Source: Leclercia sp. AS011
GTDB lineage: Bacteria > Pseudomonadota > Gammaproteobacteria > Enterobacterales > Enterobacteriaceae
Assembly: GCF_037152535.1 (NCBI RefSeq)
Contig: NZ_JBBCMA010000001.1
Span: 248,001-312,000, forward strand
Direction of reading: 5' to 3'
DNA: 64,000 bases
The notes beneath the pieces were generated by a model. That model was given only the letters and a program-made list of their open reading frames with translations, was not told where the DNA came from and ran no database searches. Both the position numbers and the translations under genes were made by a program. Positions 10,374-21,127 of this stretch are shown here, in pieces; the first letter of the stretch is position 1, and each line of letters opens with the position of its first letter.

Positions 10374-11312
10374 ATGATTAATGCAAATCGTCCGATACTG
10401 AATCTCGACCTCGATCTGCTGAGAACCTTTGTGGCGGTCGCCGATCTGAACACCTTTGCTGCTGCCGCGGCCGCCGTTTGCCGTACCCAATCTGCGGTCA
10501 GTCAACAAATGCAACGACTGGAGCAACTGGTGGGTAAAGAGCTTTTTGCCCGTCATGGTCGCAATAAGCTGTTAACGGAACACGGAATTCAGCTGCTGGG
10601 TTACGCCAGAAAGATCCTGCGCTTCAATGATGAAGCATGTACATCCCTAATGTTTAGTAATCTGCAGGGTGTCTTAACCTTAGGCGCGTCTGATGAGTCG
10701 GCCGATACCATTCTGCCGTTCCTGCTCAATCGTATCAGTTCGGTTTATCCGAAGCTTGCGCTGGACGTCAGGGTTAAACGCAATGCCTTTATGGTTGATA
10801 TGCTGCAGGAGCAGGAGGTCGATCTGGTGGTCACTACCCACCGCACCGGCCAGTTTGAGAGCCTGACGCTGCGTACGTCACCGACCCACTGGTACTGTGC
10901 CGCAGAATTTTCTCTGCAGCGCGGCGAGCCGGTTCCGCTGGTGCTGCTGGACGATCCCAGCCCGTTCCGCGACATCGTGCTGGCCACGCTTAACGCCGCC
11001 AACGTGCCATGGCGACTTGCCTATGTCGCCTCTACGCTGCCTGCGGTTCGCGCGGCGGTTAAAGCGGGGCTTGGCGTGACGGCGCGGCCGGTTGAGATGA
11101 TGAGCCCGGATTTACGCGTATTGGGCAGTGCGGATGGATTGCCTGCGCTGCCGGATACAGAGTACATGCTGTGTCACAATCCGCTCAGCAACAATGAACT
11201 GGCGCAGACCATTTTTAACGCCATGGAAAACTACCATAATCCCTGGCAGTACAATAATGTTACCCCGGAAGGGGGGGATGACCCCCTGGTGATTGAGCGC
11301 GATTTCGAATAA
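10374..11312 (+). CDS. lrhA: LysR-family transcriptional regulator LrhA
   Basis: A LysR-type regulator. In E. coli, LrhA represses flhDC (flagella, motility, chemotaxis) and type 1 fimbriae, affects RpoS and autoregulates. The 312-residue protein has the N-terminal winged helix-turn-helix at about residues 11-68 ([31 protein letters not shown]) and the substrate-binding-like domain from about 95 onward. The length equals E. coli. The start at [16 protein letters not shown] matches the orthologue, with a weak AAGTGAAAAG ribosome-binding site. It lies upstream of nuo and ends in its own terminator, so it is not part of the nuo operon. Confidence 0.96.
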   Translation: MINANRPILNLDLDLLRTFVAVADLNTFAAAAAAVCRTQSAVSQQMQRLEQLVGKELFARHGRNKLLTEHGIQLLGYARKILRFNDEACTSLMFSNLQGVLTLGASDESADTILPFLLNRISSVYPKLALDVRVKRNAFMVDMLQEQEVDLVVTTHRTGQFESLTLRTSPTHWYCAAEFSLQRGEPVPLVLLDDPSPFRDIVLATLNAANVPWRLAYVASTLPAVRAAVKAGLGVTARPVEMMSPDLRVLGSADGLPALPDTEYMLCHNPLSNNELAQTIFNAMENYHNPWQYNNVTPEGGDDPLVIERDFE

Positions 11313-11350
11313 ACGAATCACTAATAATCTGATAACAATTGTTCCAAAGA

Positions 11351-11395
11351 AAAGGGACCACGGTGGCTGATGACCAGCAAAGTGGTTCCTTTTTT
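11351..11395 (+). terminator. Intrinsic terminator after lrhA
   Basis: AAGGGACCAC pairs with GTGGTTCCTT (one wobble) across a loop of about 20 bases, followed by a T-rich run. It begins 38 bases after the lrhA stop codon. Confidence 0.75.
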
Positions 11396-11945
11396 GCATC
11401 TGTATCCGCGCAGTTTACCTTTAGTGTTTAACAATCTTGTGGGTTATCAATTTGATAGTTATCAAATCCACAGTGCCCATCCCGTTCTCCCGCTTCTATC
11501 CAATGTCAATGGGCATGTTAAAAAAGCAGCAAAGATGTTGCCGTTTTTTTGATTGAATTAACAAAAGCGTGTCACAGATCAAGAAAATACTCCTCTTTGG
11601 GGGGAGGAATCGTCGGCAAATCCTGTCAAAATAGGCGGGTAATCTTTGTGTTAGATCACTACGGACTCGATTCAACACCCCAACGCCGGAACGCGCCTCA
11701 CCGTTTTTTGAGGATAAAGGGCATTAAATGTTAATGAAGTTCGAACAATGTAATCTAATGTGAAGAAACTTTTGTTAAAGTTGACAAAAGGTTATAGAAA
11801 GGAGTAAAAAACCACATCATTTTGCTGTCTATGTCTCATTTTTCGACAGTTAGTGTACGGTTATTTGTTCCTCCCCATGAATCGATGTGATGCCCATCTG
11901 CCAGAAAGAGCAGGGTTTTCAGGTATCACTTTTGATGAGTAAGCA
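11396..11945 (+). promoter_or_regulatory. nuo operon control region
   Basis: No credible gene lies in this 550-base region, only short frames of about 60 codons without ribosome-binding sites. It is AT-rich and contains the FNR-type box at 11452. A TTGACA hexamer lies at 11781-11786, followed 17 bases later by a poor -10 candidate. Several A/T tracts suit IHF or Fis. The large distance between lrhA and nuoA matches the long multi-input nuo promoter region known in E. coli. No exact start site can be named. Confidence 0.55.
11452..11465. promoter_or_regulatory. Perfect FNR-type box upstream of nuo
   Basis: TTGATAGTTATCAA matches the FNR consensus TTGAT-N4-ATCAA exactly. It is embedded in a direct repeat of GTTATCAA at 11443-11450 and 11458-11465. 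The box is about 480 bases upstream of nuoA. In E. coli, nuo is known to respond to FNR, ArcA, NarL and IHF. Functional use here is inferred; the sequence match is seen directly. Confidence 0.65.
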
Positions 11946-12386
11946 ATGAGTATGTCAACATCCACAGAAGTCATCGCTCATCACTGGGCATTCGCAATCT
12001 TTCTTATCGTAGCCATTGGCCTGTGCTGCCTGATGCTAGTCGGCGGCTGGTTCCTCGGCGGTCGCGCCCGGGCAAGGCACAAAAACACGCCATTTGAATC
12101 GGGTATCGATTCGGTAGGTACTGCGCGTTTACGCCTGTCCGCCAAGTTCTATCTGGTGGCCATGTTCTTCGTCATCTTTGACGTGGAAGCGCTTTACCTG
12201 TTCGCATGGTCGACCTCCATTCGTGAGAGTGGCTGGGTAGGCTTTGTCGAGGCCGCAATTTTCATTTTAGTGTTACTGGCCGGTCTGGTTTATCTGGTGC
12301 GTATTGGCGCGCTGGACTGGACACCTGCACGTTCACGCCGTGAACGTATCAACCCGGAAAACAGTATCTCTAATCGTCAGCAGTAA
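11946..12386 (+). CDS. nuoA: NADH-quinone oxidoreductase subunit A
   Basis: A small membrane subunit of complex I, at the junction of the peripheral and membrane arms beside NuoH, NuoJ and NuoK. The 146-residue protein has three transmembrane helices (about 16-38, 68-90 and 98-118). It carries the conserved loop with [12 protein letters not shown], in which the family keeps an exposed ESG motif near the quinone tunnel, and [19 protein letters not shown] in the second helix. It is the first gene of the nuo operon and lies 15 bases ahead of nuoB. Confidence 0.97.
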   Translation: MSMSTSTEVIAHHWAFAIFLIVAIGLCCLMLVGGWFLGGRARARHKNTPFESGIDSVGTARLRLSAKFYLVAMFFVIFDVEALYLFAWSTSIRESGWVGFVEAAIFILVLLAGLVYLVRIGALDWTPARSRRERINPENSISNRQQ

Positions 12387-12401
12387 CAGCGAGGCAATAA
12401 G

Positions 12402-13076
12402 ATGGATTATACGCTCACCCGCATAGATCCTAACGGTGAGAATGACCGTTACCCCCTGCAAAAGCAGGAGATCGTAACCGACCCCCTGGAGCAAGAAGTC
12501 AATAAAAGCGTGTACATGGGCAAGCTCGAAAATGCCATGCACGATATGGTCAATTGGGGTCGTAAGAACTCCATCTGGCCATACAACTTTGGCCTTTCTT
12601 GCTGCTACGTTGAAATGGTGACGTCATTCACTGCGGTGCATGACGTTGCGCGTTTTGGTGCAGAAGTACTGCGTGCCTCTCCGCGTCAGGCTGACCTGAT
12701 GGTGGTCGCGGGTACCTGCTTTACCAAAATGGCGCCGGTCATTCAGCGTCTGTACGACCAGATGCTCGAGCCAAAATGGGTTATCTCCATGGGTGCTTGT
12801 GCAAACTCTGGCGGCATGTACGACATTTATTCAGTCGTGCAAGGTGTAGATAAGTTCATCCCGGTGGACGTTTACATTCCGGGTTGCCCGCCGCGTCCTG
12901 AAGCCTACATGCAGGCTCTGATGCTGTTGCAGGAGTCGATTGGCAAAGAACGCCGTCCGCTCTCCTGGGTCGTGGGCGACCAGGGCGTGTATCGCGCAAA
13001 CATGCAGTCCGAGCGCGAGCGTAAACGCGGCGAACGTATTGCAGTGACTAATCTGCGTACACCAGACGAAATTTAA
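12402..13076 (+). CDS. nuoB: NADH-quinone oxidoreductase subunit B (N2 cluster)
   Basis: A peripheral-arm subunit carrying the terminal [4Fe-4S] cluster N2, which passes electrons to quinone. The unusual ligand set is intact: adjacent Cys67-Cys68 (LSCCYVEM), Cys133 (GACANSGG) and Cys162 (PGCPPRPE). The length is 224 residues. As I recall it, the E. coli protein is 220 and lacks an extra stretch near residues 43-47, which here reads [14 protein letters not shown]. The N-terminus ([20 protein letters not shown]) matches E. coli. A non-coding gap of about 100 bases separates it from nuoC. Confidence 0.97.
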   Translation: MDYTLTRIDPNGENDRYPLQKQEIVTDPLEQEVNKSVYMGKLENAMHDMVNWGRKNSIWPYNFGLSCCYVEMVTSFTAVHDVARFGAEVLRASPRQADLMVVAGTCFTKMAPVIQRLYDQMLEPKWVISMGACANSGGMYDIYSVVQGVDKFIPVDVYIPGCPPRPEAYMQALMLLQESIGKERRPLSWVVGDQGVYRANMQSERERKRGERIAVTNLRTPDEI

Positions 13077-13177
13077 TTTGCGCCTGTGGGCATGGAGATA
13101 ACCTTCGCATATCACTATTCAAATAGCGCGAAGCCACGCCCGACAGTCACCACGGACCTTTTGCAATGGTGAACACT

Positions 13178-14968
13178 ATGACCGACTTAACCGCGCAAGA
13201 CGCCGCCTGGCAAACACGGGATCATCTGGATGACCCGGTCATCGGCGAACTGCGCAACCGTTTTGGGCCGGATGCCTTTACTGTTCAGGCCACCCGCACC
13301 GGGGTACCCGTTGTTTGGGTGAAGCGTGAGCAGTTGCTGGAAGTGGTTGATTTCCTCAAGAAATTACCTAAGCCTTACGTCATGCTGTTTGACTTACACG
13401 GCATGGACGAACGTCTGCGAACTCACCGCCAGGGTCTCCCTGCTGCGGATTTTTCCGTTTTCTACCACCTGATCTCAATAGACCGCAACACGGATATCAT
13501 GCTCAAGGTGGCATTGTCTGAAAACGACATGCATCTGCCGACGCTGACGAAACTTTTCCCGAACGCAAACTGGTATGAGCGTGAGACCTGGGAAATGTTT
13601 GGCATGACCTTCGACGGTCACCCGCACCTGACGCGCATCATGATGCCACCTACCTGGACCGGTCACCCGCTGCGTAAAGACTACCCGGCGCGCGCCACCG
13701 AATTCGACCCGTTTGAGCTGACCAAAGCCAAACAGGATCTGGAGATGGAAGCGCTGACCTTCAAGCCGGAAGACTGGGGCATGAAGCGCGGTACCGACAA
13801 CGAGGACTTCATGTTCCTCAACCTCGGTCCGAACCACCCGTCGGCGCACGGGGCATTCCGTATTATTCTTCAGCTCGATGGCGAAGAGATTGTCGACTGC
13901 GTACCGGACATCGGCTACCACCACCGTGGTGCTGAGAAGATGGGCGAGCGTCAGTCCTGGCACAGCTACATTCCGTATACCGACCGTATCGAGTACCTCG
14001 GCGGCTGCGTAAACGAAATGCCATACGTGCTGGCCGTTGAGAAACTGGCGGGGATCACCACCCCGGATCGCGTTAACGTGATTCGCGTGATGCTGTCAGA
14101 ACTGTTCCGTATCAACAGCCACCTGCTGTACATCTCCACGTTCATTCAGGACGTGGGTGCGATGACCCCGGTCTTCTTCGCCTTTACCGATCGTCAGAAA
14201 ATTTACGATCTGGTGGAAGCGATTACCGGCTTCCGTATGCACCCGGCCTGGTTCCGTATCGGCGGTGTTGCACACGATCTGCCGCGCGGCTGGGACCGTC
14301 TGCTGCGTGAATTCCTCGACTGGATGCCGAAACGTCTGGCCTCTTACGAGAAAGCCGCACTGCGTAACACCATCCTGATTGGCCGTTCTAAAGGCGTTGC
14401 AGCCTATGGCGCGAAAGAGGCGCTGGAGTGGGGGACAACAGGAGCAGGTCTACGCGCCACCGGTATTGATTTCGACGTGCGTAAAGCCCGTCCTTACTCT
14501 GGCTATGAAAACTTCGACTTTGAAGTCCCGGTTGGCGGCGGTGTATCCGACTGCTACACCCGTGTGATGCTGAAAGTGGAAGAGCTGCGCCAGAGTCTGC
14601 GCATCCTTGAGCAGTGCCTCAACAACATGCCGGAAGGCCCGTTCAAAGCGGATCACCCGCTGACCACGCCGCCACCGAAAGAGCGCACGCTGCAGCATAT
14701 CGAAACCCTGATCACGCACTTCCTACAGGTTTCCTGGGGTCCGGTCATGCCGGCGCAAGAATCTTTCCAGATGATCGAAGCGACCAAGGGTATCAACAGT
14801 TACTACCTGACCAGCGACGGCAGCACCATGAGCTACCGTACCCGTGTGCGTACGCCAAGCTTCGCGCACCTGCAGCAGATCCCGGCCGCCATCCGCGGCA
14901 GTCTGGTCTCCGACCTGATTGTGTATCTGGGTAGTATCGATTTTGTTATGTCAGATGTGGACCGCTAA
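13178..14968 (+). CDS. nuoC: NADH-quinone oxidoreductase fused subunits C and D
   Basis: The fused NuoCD subunit typical of Enterobacterales. The N-terminal 30-kDa-type domain (about residues 25-190, containing [12 protein letters not shown] and HPLRKDYPA) joins the 49-kDa-type domain (about 200-596, with [14 protein letters not shown] and [12 protein letters not shown]). The latter forms the quinone pocket with NuoB and is related to NiFe-hydrogenase large subunits. I chose ATG 13178 (MTDLTAQD) because GGTGA lies 6 bases upstream. An in-frame ATG at 13166 would add four residues (MVNT). The gene ends two bases before nuoE starts. Confidence 0.96.
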   Translation: MTDLTAQDAAWQTRDHLDDPVIGELRNRFGPDAFTVQATRTGVPVVWVKREQLLEVVDFLKKLPKPYVMLFDLHGMDERLRTHRQGLPAADFSVFYHLISIDRNTDIMLKVALSENDMHLPTLTKLFPNANWYERETWEMFGMTFDGHPHLTRIMMPPTWTGHPLRKDYPARATEFDPFELTKAKQDLEMEALTFKPEDWGMKRGTDNEDFMFLNLGPNHPSAHGAFRIILQLDGEEIVDCVPDIGYHHRGAEKMGERQSWHSYIPYTDRIEYLGGCVNEMPYVLAVEKLAGITTPDRVNVIRVMLSELFRINSHLLYISTFIQDVGAMTPVFFAFTDRQKIYDLVEAITGFRMHPAWFRIGGVAHDLPRGWDRLLREFLDWMPKRLASYEKAALRNTILIGRSKGVAAYGAKEALEWGTTGAGLRATGIDFDVRKARPYSGYENFDFEVPVGGGVSDCYTRVMLKVEELRQSLRILEQCLNNMPEGPFKADHPLTTPPPKERTLQHIETLITHFLQVSWGPVMPAQESFQMIEATKGINSYYLTSDGSTMSYRTRVRTPSFAHLQQIPAAIRGSLVSDLIVYLGSIDFVMSDVDR

Positions 14969-14970
14969 TT

Positions 14971-15471
14971 ATGCACGAGAATCAACAACCACAAACCGAG
15001 GCTTTTGAGCTGAGTGAAGCAGAACGTGCCGCCATTGAGCACGAGATGCACCACTACGAAGACCCGCGTGCGGCGTCCATTGAAGCGCTGAAAATCGTAC
15101 AGAAACAGCGTGGTTGGGTGCCGGATGGGGCGATCTACGAGATCGCAAAAGTGCTGGGTATCCCGGCAAGTGACGTAGAAGGCGTAGCCACGTTCTACAG
15201 CCAGATCTTCCGTCAGCCGGTAGGCCGCCATGTGATCCGCTACTGTGACAGCGTTGTCTGTCACATTACCGGTTATCAGGGCATTCAGGCCGCTATCGAG
15301 AAAAAACTCGATATCAAGCCAGGGCAGACCACCTTTGATGGTCGTTTTACTCTGCTGCCAACCTGCTGCCTGGGTAACTGCGACAAGGGGCCGACCATGA
15401 TGATTGATGAGGACACTCACAGCCATCTGACGCCGGAAGCCATTCCTGACCTGCTGGAGCAGTACAAATGA
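14971..15471 (+). CDS. nuoE: NADH-quinone oxidoreductase subunit E (N1a cluster)
   Basis: A 24-kDa-type thioredoxin-like subunit of the NADH dehydrogenase module, holding the [2Fe-2S] cluster N1a. Its ligands are Cys92 and Cys97 (CDSVVC) and Cys133 and Cys137 (TCCLGNC, where Cys132 is the adjacent extra Cys). At 166 residues it has the E. coli length. Its last codons overlap the nuoF start by four bases (ATGA), which indicates translational coupling with its partner subunit. Confidence 0.97.
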   Translation: MHENQQPQTEAFELSEAERAAIEHEMHHYEDPRAASIEALKIVQKQRGWVPDGAIYEIAKVLGIPASDVEGVATFYSQIFRQPVGRHVIRYCDSVVCHITGYQGIQAAIEKKLDIKPGQTTFDGRFTLLPTCCLGNCDKGPTMMIDEDTHSHLTPEAIPDLLEQYK

Positions 15472-16805
15472 AAACAGTAATTCGTACTGCTGAGACGCAT
15501 CCGCTGACCTGGCGTCTGCGCGATGACAAACAGCCGGTATGGCTTGAAGAATACCAGAGCAAAAACGGCTATGCCGGGGCGCGTAAAGCCCTGGGCGGTA
15601 TGGCGCCGGATGAGATCGTGAATGCGGTTAAAGACGCTGGCCTGAAAGGGCGCGGCGGCGCAGGCTTTTCCACCGGTCTGAAGTGGAGCCTGATGCCGAA
15701 AGACGAATCTATGAACATCCGTTACCTGCTGTGTAACGCCGATGAGATGGAGCCGGGCACCTATAAAGACCGCCTGCTGATGGAGCAGCTGCCACACCTG
15801 CTGGTGGAAGGCATGCTAATCTCCGCGTTTGCGCTGAAAGCCTACCGCGGCTACATCTTCCTGCGCGGCGAGTACATCGAAGCGGCAGAGAACCTGCGTC
15901 GCGCGATTGCCGAAGCCACCGAAGCGGGCCTGCTGGGTAAAAACATCCTGGGCACCGGCTTTGACTTCGAGCTGTTCGTGCACACCGGTGCCGGGCGTTA
16001 TATCTGCGGTGAAGAGACCGCGCTGATTAACTCCCTGGAAGGCCGCCGTGCCAACCCGCGTTCCAAGCCACCGTTCCCGGCAAGCTCCGGCGTATGGGGT
16101 AAACCGACCTGCGTAAACAACGTCGAAACCCTGTGTAACGTTCCGGCGATCCTCGCTAACGGCGTGGAGTGGTATCAGGGCATCTCCTCAAGCAAAGATG
16201 CCGGTACCAAGCTGATGGGCTTCTCCGGTCGCGTGAAGAACCCGGGCGTCTGGGAACTGCCGTTTGGCACCACCGCACGTGAAATTCTTGAAGACTATGC
16301 CGGCGGCATGCGTGACGGTCTGAAATTCAAAGCCTGGCAGCCGGGTGGGGCAGGGACAGACTTCCTGACCGAAGCCCACCTTGACCTGCCAATGGAATTC
16401 GAAAGCATTGGTAAAGCAGGCAGCCGTCTGGGTACGGCGCTGGCGATGGCCGTCGACCACGAGATCGGCATGGTGTCGCTGGTGCGTAACCTGGAAGAGT
16501 TCTTTGCCCGCGAGTCCTGCGGCTGGTGTACACCGTGCCGTGACGGTCTGCCGTGGAGCGTGAAGATCCTGCGTGCTATCGAACGTGGCGAAGGCCAGCC
16601 TGGCGATATCGAGACACTTGAGCAACTGTGTCGATTCCTGGGCCCGGGTAAAACCTTCTGTGCGCATGCGCCAGGTGCGGTCGAGCCACTGCAAAGCGCG
16701 ATTAAATATTTCCGCGACGAATTCGAAGCAGGCATCAAGCAGCCGTTCAGCAATACCCATTCAATCAATGGTATTCAGCCGAACCTGCTGAAAGCGCGCT
16801 GGTAA
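15468..16805 (+). CDS. nuoF: NADH-quinone oxidoreductase subunit F (FMN, N3 cluster)
   Basis: The 51-kDa-type subunit where NADH is oxidised. It binds FMN and NADH through the glycine-rich [13 protein letters not shown] motif (residues 58-70) and the [14 protein letters not shown] loop. It carries the [4Fe-4S] cluster N3 with ligands Cys351, Cys354 and Cys357 (CGWCTPC) and Cys398 (TFCAHAPG). The 445-residue length and Cys numbering are identical to E. coli. It overlaps nuoE by four bases and is followed by a 54-base spacer with a UUCG-loop hairpin before nuoG. Confidence 0.98.
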   Translation: MKTVIRTAETHPLTWRLRDDKQPVWLEEYQSKNGYAGARKALGGMAPDEIVNAVKDAGLKGRGGAGFSTGLKWSLMPKDESMNIRYLLCNADEMEPGTYKDRLLMEQLPHLLVEGMLISAFALKAYRGYIFLRGEYIEAAENLRRAIAEATEAGLLGKNILGTGFDFELFVHTGAGRYICGEETALINSLEGRRANPRSKPPFPASSGVWGKPTCVNNVETLCNVPAILANGVEWYQGISSSKDAGTKLMGFSGRVKNPGVWELPFGTTAREILEDYAGGMRDGLKFKAWQPGGAGTDFLTEAHLDLPMEFESIGKAGSRLGTALAMAVDHEIGMVSLVRNLEEFFARESCGWCTPCRDGLPWSVKILRAIERGEGQPGDIETLEQLCRFLGPGKTFCAHAPGAVEPLQSAIKYFRDEFEAGIKQPFSNTHSINGIQPNLLKARW

Positions 16806-16824
16806 AAACAGAATTTTGATTAAC

Positions 16825-16842
16825 GCTCGGTTTCGACCGAGC
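16825..16842 (+). promoter_or_regulatory. UUCG-loop hairpin between nuoF and nuoG
   Basis: GCTCGGT and ACCGAGC form a perfect 7-bp stem closed by a TTCG tetraloop in the only sizeable spacer between nuoE and nuoH. It ends 5 bases before the GGAAG ribosome-binding site of nuoG. There is no T run, so it is not a terminator. An mRNA-processing or stability element is possible. Confidence 0.55.
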
Positions 16843-16859
16843 CAACTGGAAGCATGCTA

Positions 16860-19586
16860 ATGGCTACGATTCATGTAGACGGCAAAGAATACGAGGTCAA
16901 CGGCGCGGACAACCTGCTGGAAGCTTGTCTGTCCCTCGGCCTTGATATTCCGTATTTTTGCTGGCATCCGGCGCTGGGGAGCGTCGGTGCTTGCCGCCAG
17001 TGTGCGGTGAAGCAATATCAAAACGCGGAAGACACGCGTGGTCGCCTGGTGATGTCCTGTATGACACCAGCCACCGAAGGTACCTTTATTTCTATCGACG
17101 ACGCGGAAGCCAAACAGTTCCGTGAAAGCGTGGTGGAGTGGTTAATGACCAACCACCCGCACGATTGTCCGGTCTGTGAAGAGGGCGGTAACTGCCACCT
17201 TCAGGATATGACCGTGATGACCGGGCACAGCTTCCGTCGCTATCGCTTTACCAAGCGTACCCACCGTAACCAGGACCTGGGGCCGTTCATCTCTCACGAA
17301 ATGAACCGCTGCATCGCCTGTTACCGCTGCGTGCGTTACTACAAAGATTATGCCGACGGCGAAGATCTGGGCGTCTATGGCGCACATGACAACGTCTACT
17401 TCGGTCGTCCGGAAGATGGCACCCTGGAGAGCGAATTCTCCGGTAACCTGGTGGAAATCTGCCCGACCGGCGTCTTCACCGATAAAACCCACTCCGAGCG
17501 TTACAACCGTAAGTGGGACATGCAGTTTGCGCCAAGCATCTGCCAGCAGTGTTCCCTCGGCTGTAACACCAGCCCGGGTGAACGCTACGGCGAACTGCGT
17601 CGTATCGAAAACCGTTACAACGGTACCGTTAACCACTACTTCCTCTGCGACCGCGGTCGTTTCGGCTATGGCTATGTGAACCTGAAAGACCGTCCGCGTC
17701 AGCCGGTTCAGCGCCGTGGCGACGACGTCATCACCCTGAACGCCGAGCAGGCGATGCAGGGCGCGGCAGATATTCTGCGTCAGTCGAAGAAAGTGATCGG
17801 TATCGGCTCCCCGCGCGCCAGCATCGAAAGCAACTTCGCGCTGCGTGAACTGGTGGGTGCGGATAACTTCTACACCGGTATCGCCCAGGGCGAGCAGGAA
17901 CGTCTGCAGCTGGTGCTGAAAGTGCTGCGCGAAGGTGGAGTTCATACTCCGGCCCTGCGCGAAATCGAATCTTATGATGCTGTGCTGATCCTGGGCGAAG
18001 ATTTGACCCAGACCGGCGCTCGCGCGGCCCTGGCGGTTCGTCAGGCGGTGAAAGGTAAAGCACGTGAAATGGCAGCGGCCCAGAAAGTGGCTGACTGGCA
18101 GATCGCGGCGATCCTGAACATCGGTCAGCGCGCCAAGCATCCGCTGTTTGTAACTAACGTCGACAACACCCGTCTGGACGATATCGCGGCCTGGACCTAC
18201 CGTGCTCCGGTTGAAGATCAGGCGCGTCTTGGCTTTGCTATCGCTCACGCGCTGGACAACAGCGCCCCGGCCGTTGAAGGCCTGGATCGCGATCTGCAGA
18301 ACAAGGTTGATGTGATCGTACAGGCGCTGGCCGGTGCGAAGAAACCTCTGATCATTTCCGGAACTAACGCCGGTAGCGCAGAGATCATCGAAGCGGCAGC
18401 CAACGTGGCTAAAGCTTTGAAAGGTCGCGGTGCCGACGTCGGCGTGACCATGATTGCCCGTGCGGTGAACAGCATCGGTCTGGGCATGATTGGCGGCGGC
18501 TCTCTGGAAGCGGCGTTAAGCGAACTGGAATCCGGTGCCGCTGACGCTGTGGTGGTGCTGGAAAACGATCTGCATCGTCATGCTTCTGCCGCTCGCGTTG
18601 ATGCCGCGCTCGCCAAAGCGCCGCTGGTGATGGTGATTGATCATCAGCGTACAGCGATCATGGACAAAGCGCACCTGGTGCTCTCTGCGGCAAGCTTCGC
18701 AGAAAGCGACGGTACCGTTGTGAACAACGAAGGCCGTGCTCAGCGTTTCTTCCAGGTTTATGACCCGGCCTACTACGACAACAGCATTGTGATGCTGGAA
18801 AGCTGGCGCTGGCTGCACTCCCTGCACAGCACCGTGCTGAGCCGTGAAGTGGACTGGACCCAGCTCGACCACGTGATCGACGCTGCCGTGGCAAAACTGC
18901 CGCAGCTGGCAGGCATTAAAGATGCGGCACCGGAAGCGAGCTTCCGTATTCGCGGCCAGAAACTTGCCCGTGAACCGCACCGCTACAGTGGCCGTACCGC
19001 AATGCGTGCCAACATCAGCGTGCATGAACCGCGTCAGCCGCAGGACAAAGACACCATGTTCGCCTTCTCAATGGAAGGGAACAACCAGCCGTCTGCACCG
19101 CGTTCACAAATCCCATTCGCATGGGCGCCAGGCTGGAACTCCCCGCAGGCATGGAACAAGTTCCAGGCTGAAGTGGGCGGTTCCCTGCGTCACGGCGATC
19201 CGGGCGTGCGTCTGATTGAAGCCTCCGAAACCGGTCTGGAGTTCTTCTCCACCGTGCCGGCAAGCTTCCAGGCGGAAGAGGGCAACTGGCGTATTGCGCC
19301 GTACTACCATCTGTTTGGTAGCGACGAGCTGTCCCAGCGTTCCCCGGTGTTCCAGACCCGTATGCCGCAGCCGTACATCAAGCTTAACCCGGCGGATGCC
19401 GCGAAGCTTGGCGTGAACACAGGCGCGAACATCAGCTTTAGCTACGAAGGCCAGACCATCAGCCTGCCGCTGATTATCTCTGAAGGTCTGACAGCAGGGC
19501 AGGTGGGTCTGCCGATGGGTATGCCTGGCATCGCGCCGGTACTGGCGGGTGCGCGTCTTGATAACCTGCAGGAGGCAAAAGCATGA
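16860..19586 (+). CDS. nuoG: NADH-quinone oxidoreductase subunit G
   Basis: The largest subunit of the NADH module, 908 residues as in E. coli. The N-terminal [2Fe-2S] ferredoxin domain has Cys34, Cys45, Cys48 and Cys67 (N1b). The His/Cys-rich segment [15 protein letters not shown] and the [16 protein letters not shown] and EICPTGVF motifs hold the N4 and N5 clusters. CQQCSLGC further on matches the ligand set of the off-path cluster N7 found in some bacteria. The remainder is a molybdopterin-oxidoreductase-like domain without cofactor. I chose ATG 16860 because GGAAG lies 7 bases upstream; the ATG at 16854 is too close to it. Confidence 0.97.
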   Translation: MATIHVDGKEYEVNGADNLLEACLSLGLDIPYFCWHPALGSVGACRQCAVKQYQNAEDTRGRLVMSCMTPATEGTFISIDDAEAKQFRESVVEWLMTNHPHDCPVCEEGGNCHLQDMTVMTGHSFRRYRFTKRTHRNQDLGPFISHEMNRCIACYRCVRYYKDYADGEDLGVYGAHDNVYFGRPEDGTLESEFSGNLVEICPTGVFTDKTHSERYNRKWDMQFAPSICQQCSLGCNTSPGERYGELRRIENRYNGTVNHYFLCDRGRFGYGYVNLKDRPRQPVQRRGDDVITLNAEQAMQGAADILRQSKKVIGIGSPRASIESNFALRELVGADNFYTGIAQGEQERLQLVLKVLREGGVHTPALREIESYDAVLILGEDLTQTGARAALAVRQAVKGKAREMAAAQKVADWQIAAILNIGQRAKHPLFVTNVDNTRLDDIAAWTYRAPVEDQARLGFAIAHALDNSAPAVEGLDRDLQNKVDVIVQALAGAKKPLIISGTNAGSAEIIEAAANVAKALKGRGADVGVTMIARAVNSIGLGMIGGGSLEAALSELESGAADAVVVLENDLHRHASAARVDAALAKAPLVMVIDHQRTAIMDKAHLVLSAASFAESDGTVVNNEGRAQRFFQVYDPAYYDNSIVMLESWRWLHSLHSTVLSREVDWTQLDHVIDAAVAKLPQLAGIKDAAPEASFRIRGQKLAREPHRYSGRTAMRANISVHEPRQPQDKDTMFAFSMEGNNQPSAPRSQIPFAWAPGWNSPQAWNKFQAEVGGSLRHGDPGVRLIEASETGLEFFSTVPASFQAEEGNWRIAPYYHLFGSDELSQRSPVFQTRMPQPYIKLNPADAAKLGVNTGANISFSYEGQTISLPLIISEGLTAGQVGLPMGMPGIAPVLAGARLDNLQEAKA

Positions 19587-20560
19587 GTTGGTTAACGCCG
19601 GATCTTATCGACATCCTGCTGAGCATCCTGAAAGCGGTTGTTATTCTGCTGGTGGTGGTCACCTGCGGCGCGTTCATGAGCTTTGGTGAACGTCGTCTGC
19701 TCGGTCTGTTCCAGAACCGTTACGGACCGAACCGCGTGGGCTGGGGTGGTTCACTCCAGCTGGTCGCGGACATGATCAAGATGTTCTTTAAAGAGGACTG
19801 GATCCCGCGCTTCTCGGATCGCGTGATCTTTACTCTGGCCCCAATGATCGCCTTTACCTCGCTGCTGCTGGCGTTTGCTATCGTTCCGGTCAGCCCGACC
19901 TGGGTTGTAGCGGATCTGAACATCGGGATCCTGTTCTTCCTGATGATGGCAGGCCTTGCGGTTTACGCGGTGCTGTTCGCCGGCTGGTCCAGTAACAATA
20001 AATACTCCCTGCTGGGGGCGATGCGTGCGTCTGCGCAGACCCTGAGCTACGAAGTGTTCCTGGGTCTCTCCCTGATGGGCGTGGTGGCGCAGGCCGGTTC
20101 ATTCAACATGACCGACATCGTCAACAACCAGGCCGACATCTGGAACGTCATCCCGCAGTTCTTTGGGTTTGTGACCTTTGCGATCGCGGGCGTGGCGGTG
20201 TGTCACCGTCACCCGTTTGACCAGCCAGAAGCCGAGCAGGAACTGGCCGACGGTTACCACATCGAATATTCCGGTATGAAGTTCGGTCTGTTCTTCGTGG
20301 GCGAGTACATCGGTATCGTCACCATTTCCGCGCTGATGGTCACGCTGTTCTTTGGCGGCTGGCATGGCCCGTTCTTACCGCCGTTCATCTGGTTCGCGCT
20401 GAAAACCGCGTTCTTCATGATGATGTTCATTTTGATTCGCGCAGCGTTACCGCGTCCACGTTATGACCAGGTAATGTCCTTCGGCTGGAAAGTGTGCCTG
20501 CCGCTGACGCTCGTCAACTTGTTGGTAACGGCGGCTGTCATTCTCTGGCAGCAGCCATAA
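19583..20560 (+). CDS. nuoH: NADH-quinone oxidoreductase subunit H
   Basis: A membrane subunit linking the quinone-binding site to the proton-pumping arm. The 325-residue chain has about eight transmembrane helices. It keeps the family signatures [29 protein letters not shown] and [22 protein letters not shown], an acidic cytoplasmic loop proposed to form part of the quinone chamber. It overlaps the nuoG stop by four bases (ATGA), consistent with coupled translation. Length is as in E. coli. Confidence 0.97.
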   Translation: MSWLTPDLIDILLSILKAVVILLVVVTCGAFMSFGERRLLGLFQNRYGPNRVGWGGSLQLVADMIKMFFKEDWIPRFSDRVIFTLAPMIAFTSLLLAFAIVPVSPTWVVADLNIGILFFLMMAGLAVYAVLFAGWSSNNKYSLLGAMRASAQTLSYEVFLGLSLMGVVAQAGSFNMTDIVNNQADIWNVIPQFFGFVTFAIAGVAVCHRHPFDQPEAEQELADGYHIEYSGMKFGLFFVGEYIGIVTISALMVTLFFGGWHGPFLPPFIWFALKTAFFMMMFILIRAALPRPRYDQVMSFGWKVCLPLTLVNLLVTAAVILWQQP

Positions 20561-20573
20561 GGGGCTTTAGACC

Positions 20574-21116
20574 ATGACCTTGAAAGAATTATTGGTAGGT
20601 TTCGGCACCCAGGTACGCAGTATCTGGATGATCGGCCTGCACGCGTTTGCCAAACGCGAAACCCGGATGTACCCGGAAGAGCCGGTATATCTGCCGCCGC
20701 GCTACCGTGGCCGTATCGTGCTGACGCGCGATCCGGACGGTTCTGAGCGCTGCGTTGCCTGTAACCTGTGTGCGGTAGCCTGTCCGGTCGGCTGTATCTC
20801 TCTGCAAAAAGCCGAGACGGTAGACGGTCGCTGGTACCCGGAGTTCTTCCGCATTAACTTCTCACGCTGCATCTTCTGCGGTCTGTGTGAAGAAGCGTGC
20901 CCAACCACGGCGATTCAGTTGACCCCGGACTTCGAGCTGGGCGAGTACAAGCGTCAGGATCTGGTGTACGAGAAAGAGGATCTGCTGATTTCCGGTCCGG
21001 GCAAATACCCGGAATATAACTTCTACCGGATGGCGGGTATGGCAATCGACGGCAAAGATAAGGGCGAAGCAGAGAACGAAGCCAAGCCTATCGACGTCAA
21101 GAGCCTGTTACCGTAA
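20574..21116 (+). CDS. nuoI: NADH-quinone oxidoreductase subunit I (N6a/N6b clusters)
   Basis: A ferredoxin-like peripheral subunit carrying two [4Fe-4S] clusters, N6a and N6b, between NuoG and NuoB. The ligand motifs are at residues 60-70 ([11 protein letters not shown], then PVGC) and 99-109 ([11 protein letters not shown]). An amphipathic N-terminal helix ([20 protein letters not shown]) docks it to the membrane arm. The protein has 180 residues, as in E. coli. It starts 13 bases after nuoH with a GGGGC-type ribosome-binding site and is followed 11 bases later by nuoJ. Confidence 0.97.
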   Translation: MTLKELLVGFGTQVRSIWMIGLHAFAKRETRMYPEEPVYLPPRYRGRIVLTRDPDGSERCVACNLCAVACPVGCISLQKAETVDGRWYPEFFRINFSRCIFCGLCEEACPTTAIQLTPDFELGEYKRQDLVYEKEDLLISGPGKYPEYNFYRMAGMAIDGKDKGEAENEAKPIDVKSLLP

Positions 21117-21127
21117 GGAGAGGGGCA

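Noticed and set aside
10251..10556. 101-codon minus-strand frame at the lrhA 5' end
   Set aside because: Mostly antisense to the LrhA helix-turn-helix coding sequence; no start signals.
11370..11734. Short plus- and minus-strand frames of about 60 codons in the nuo control region
   Set aside because: Overlap the lrhA terminator and the FNR box, lack ribosome-binding sites and look random.
17142..18248. 368-codon minus-strand frame opposite nuoG
   Set aside because: Antisense shadow of nuoG, biased composition.
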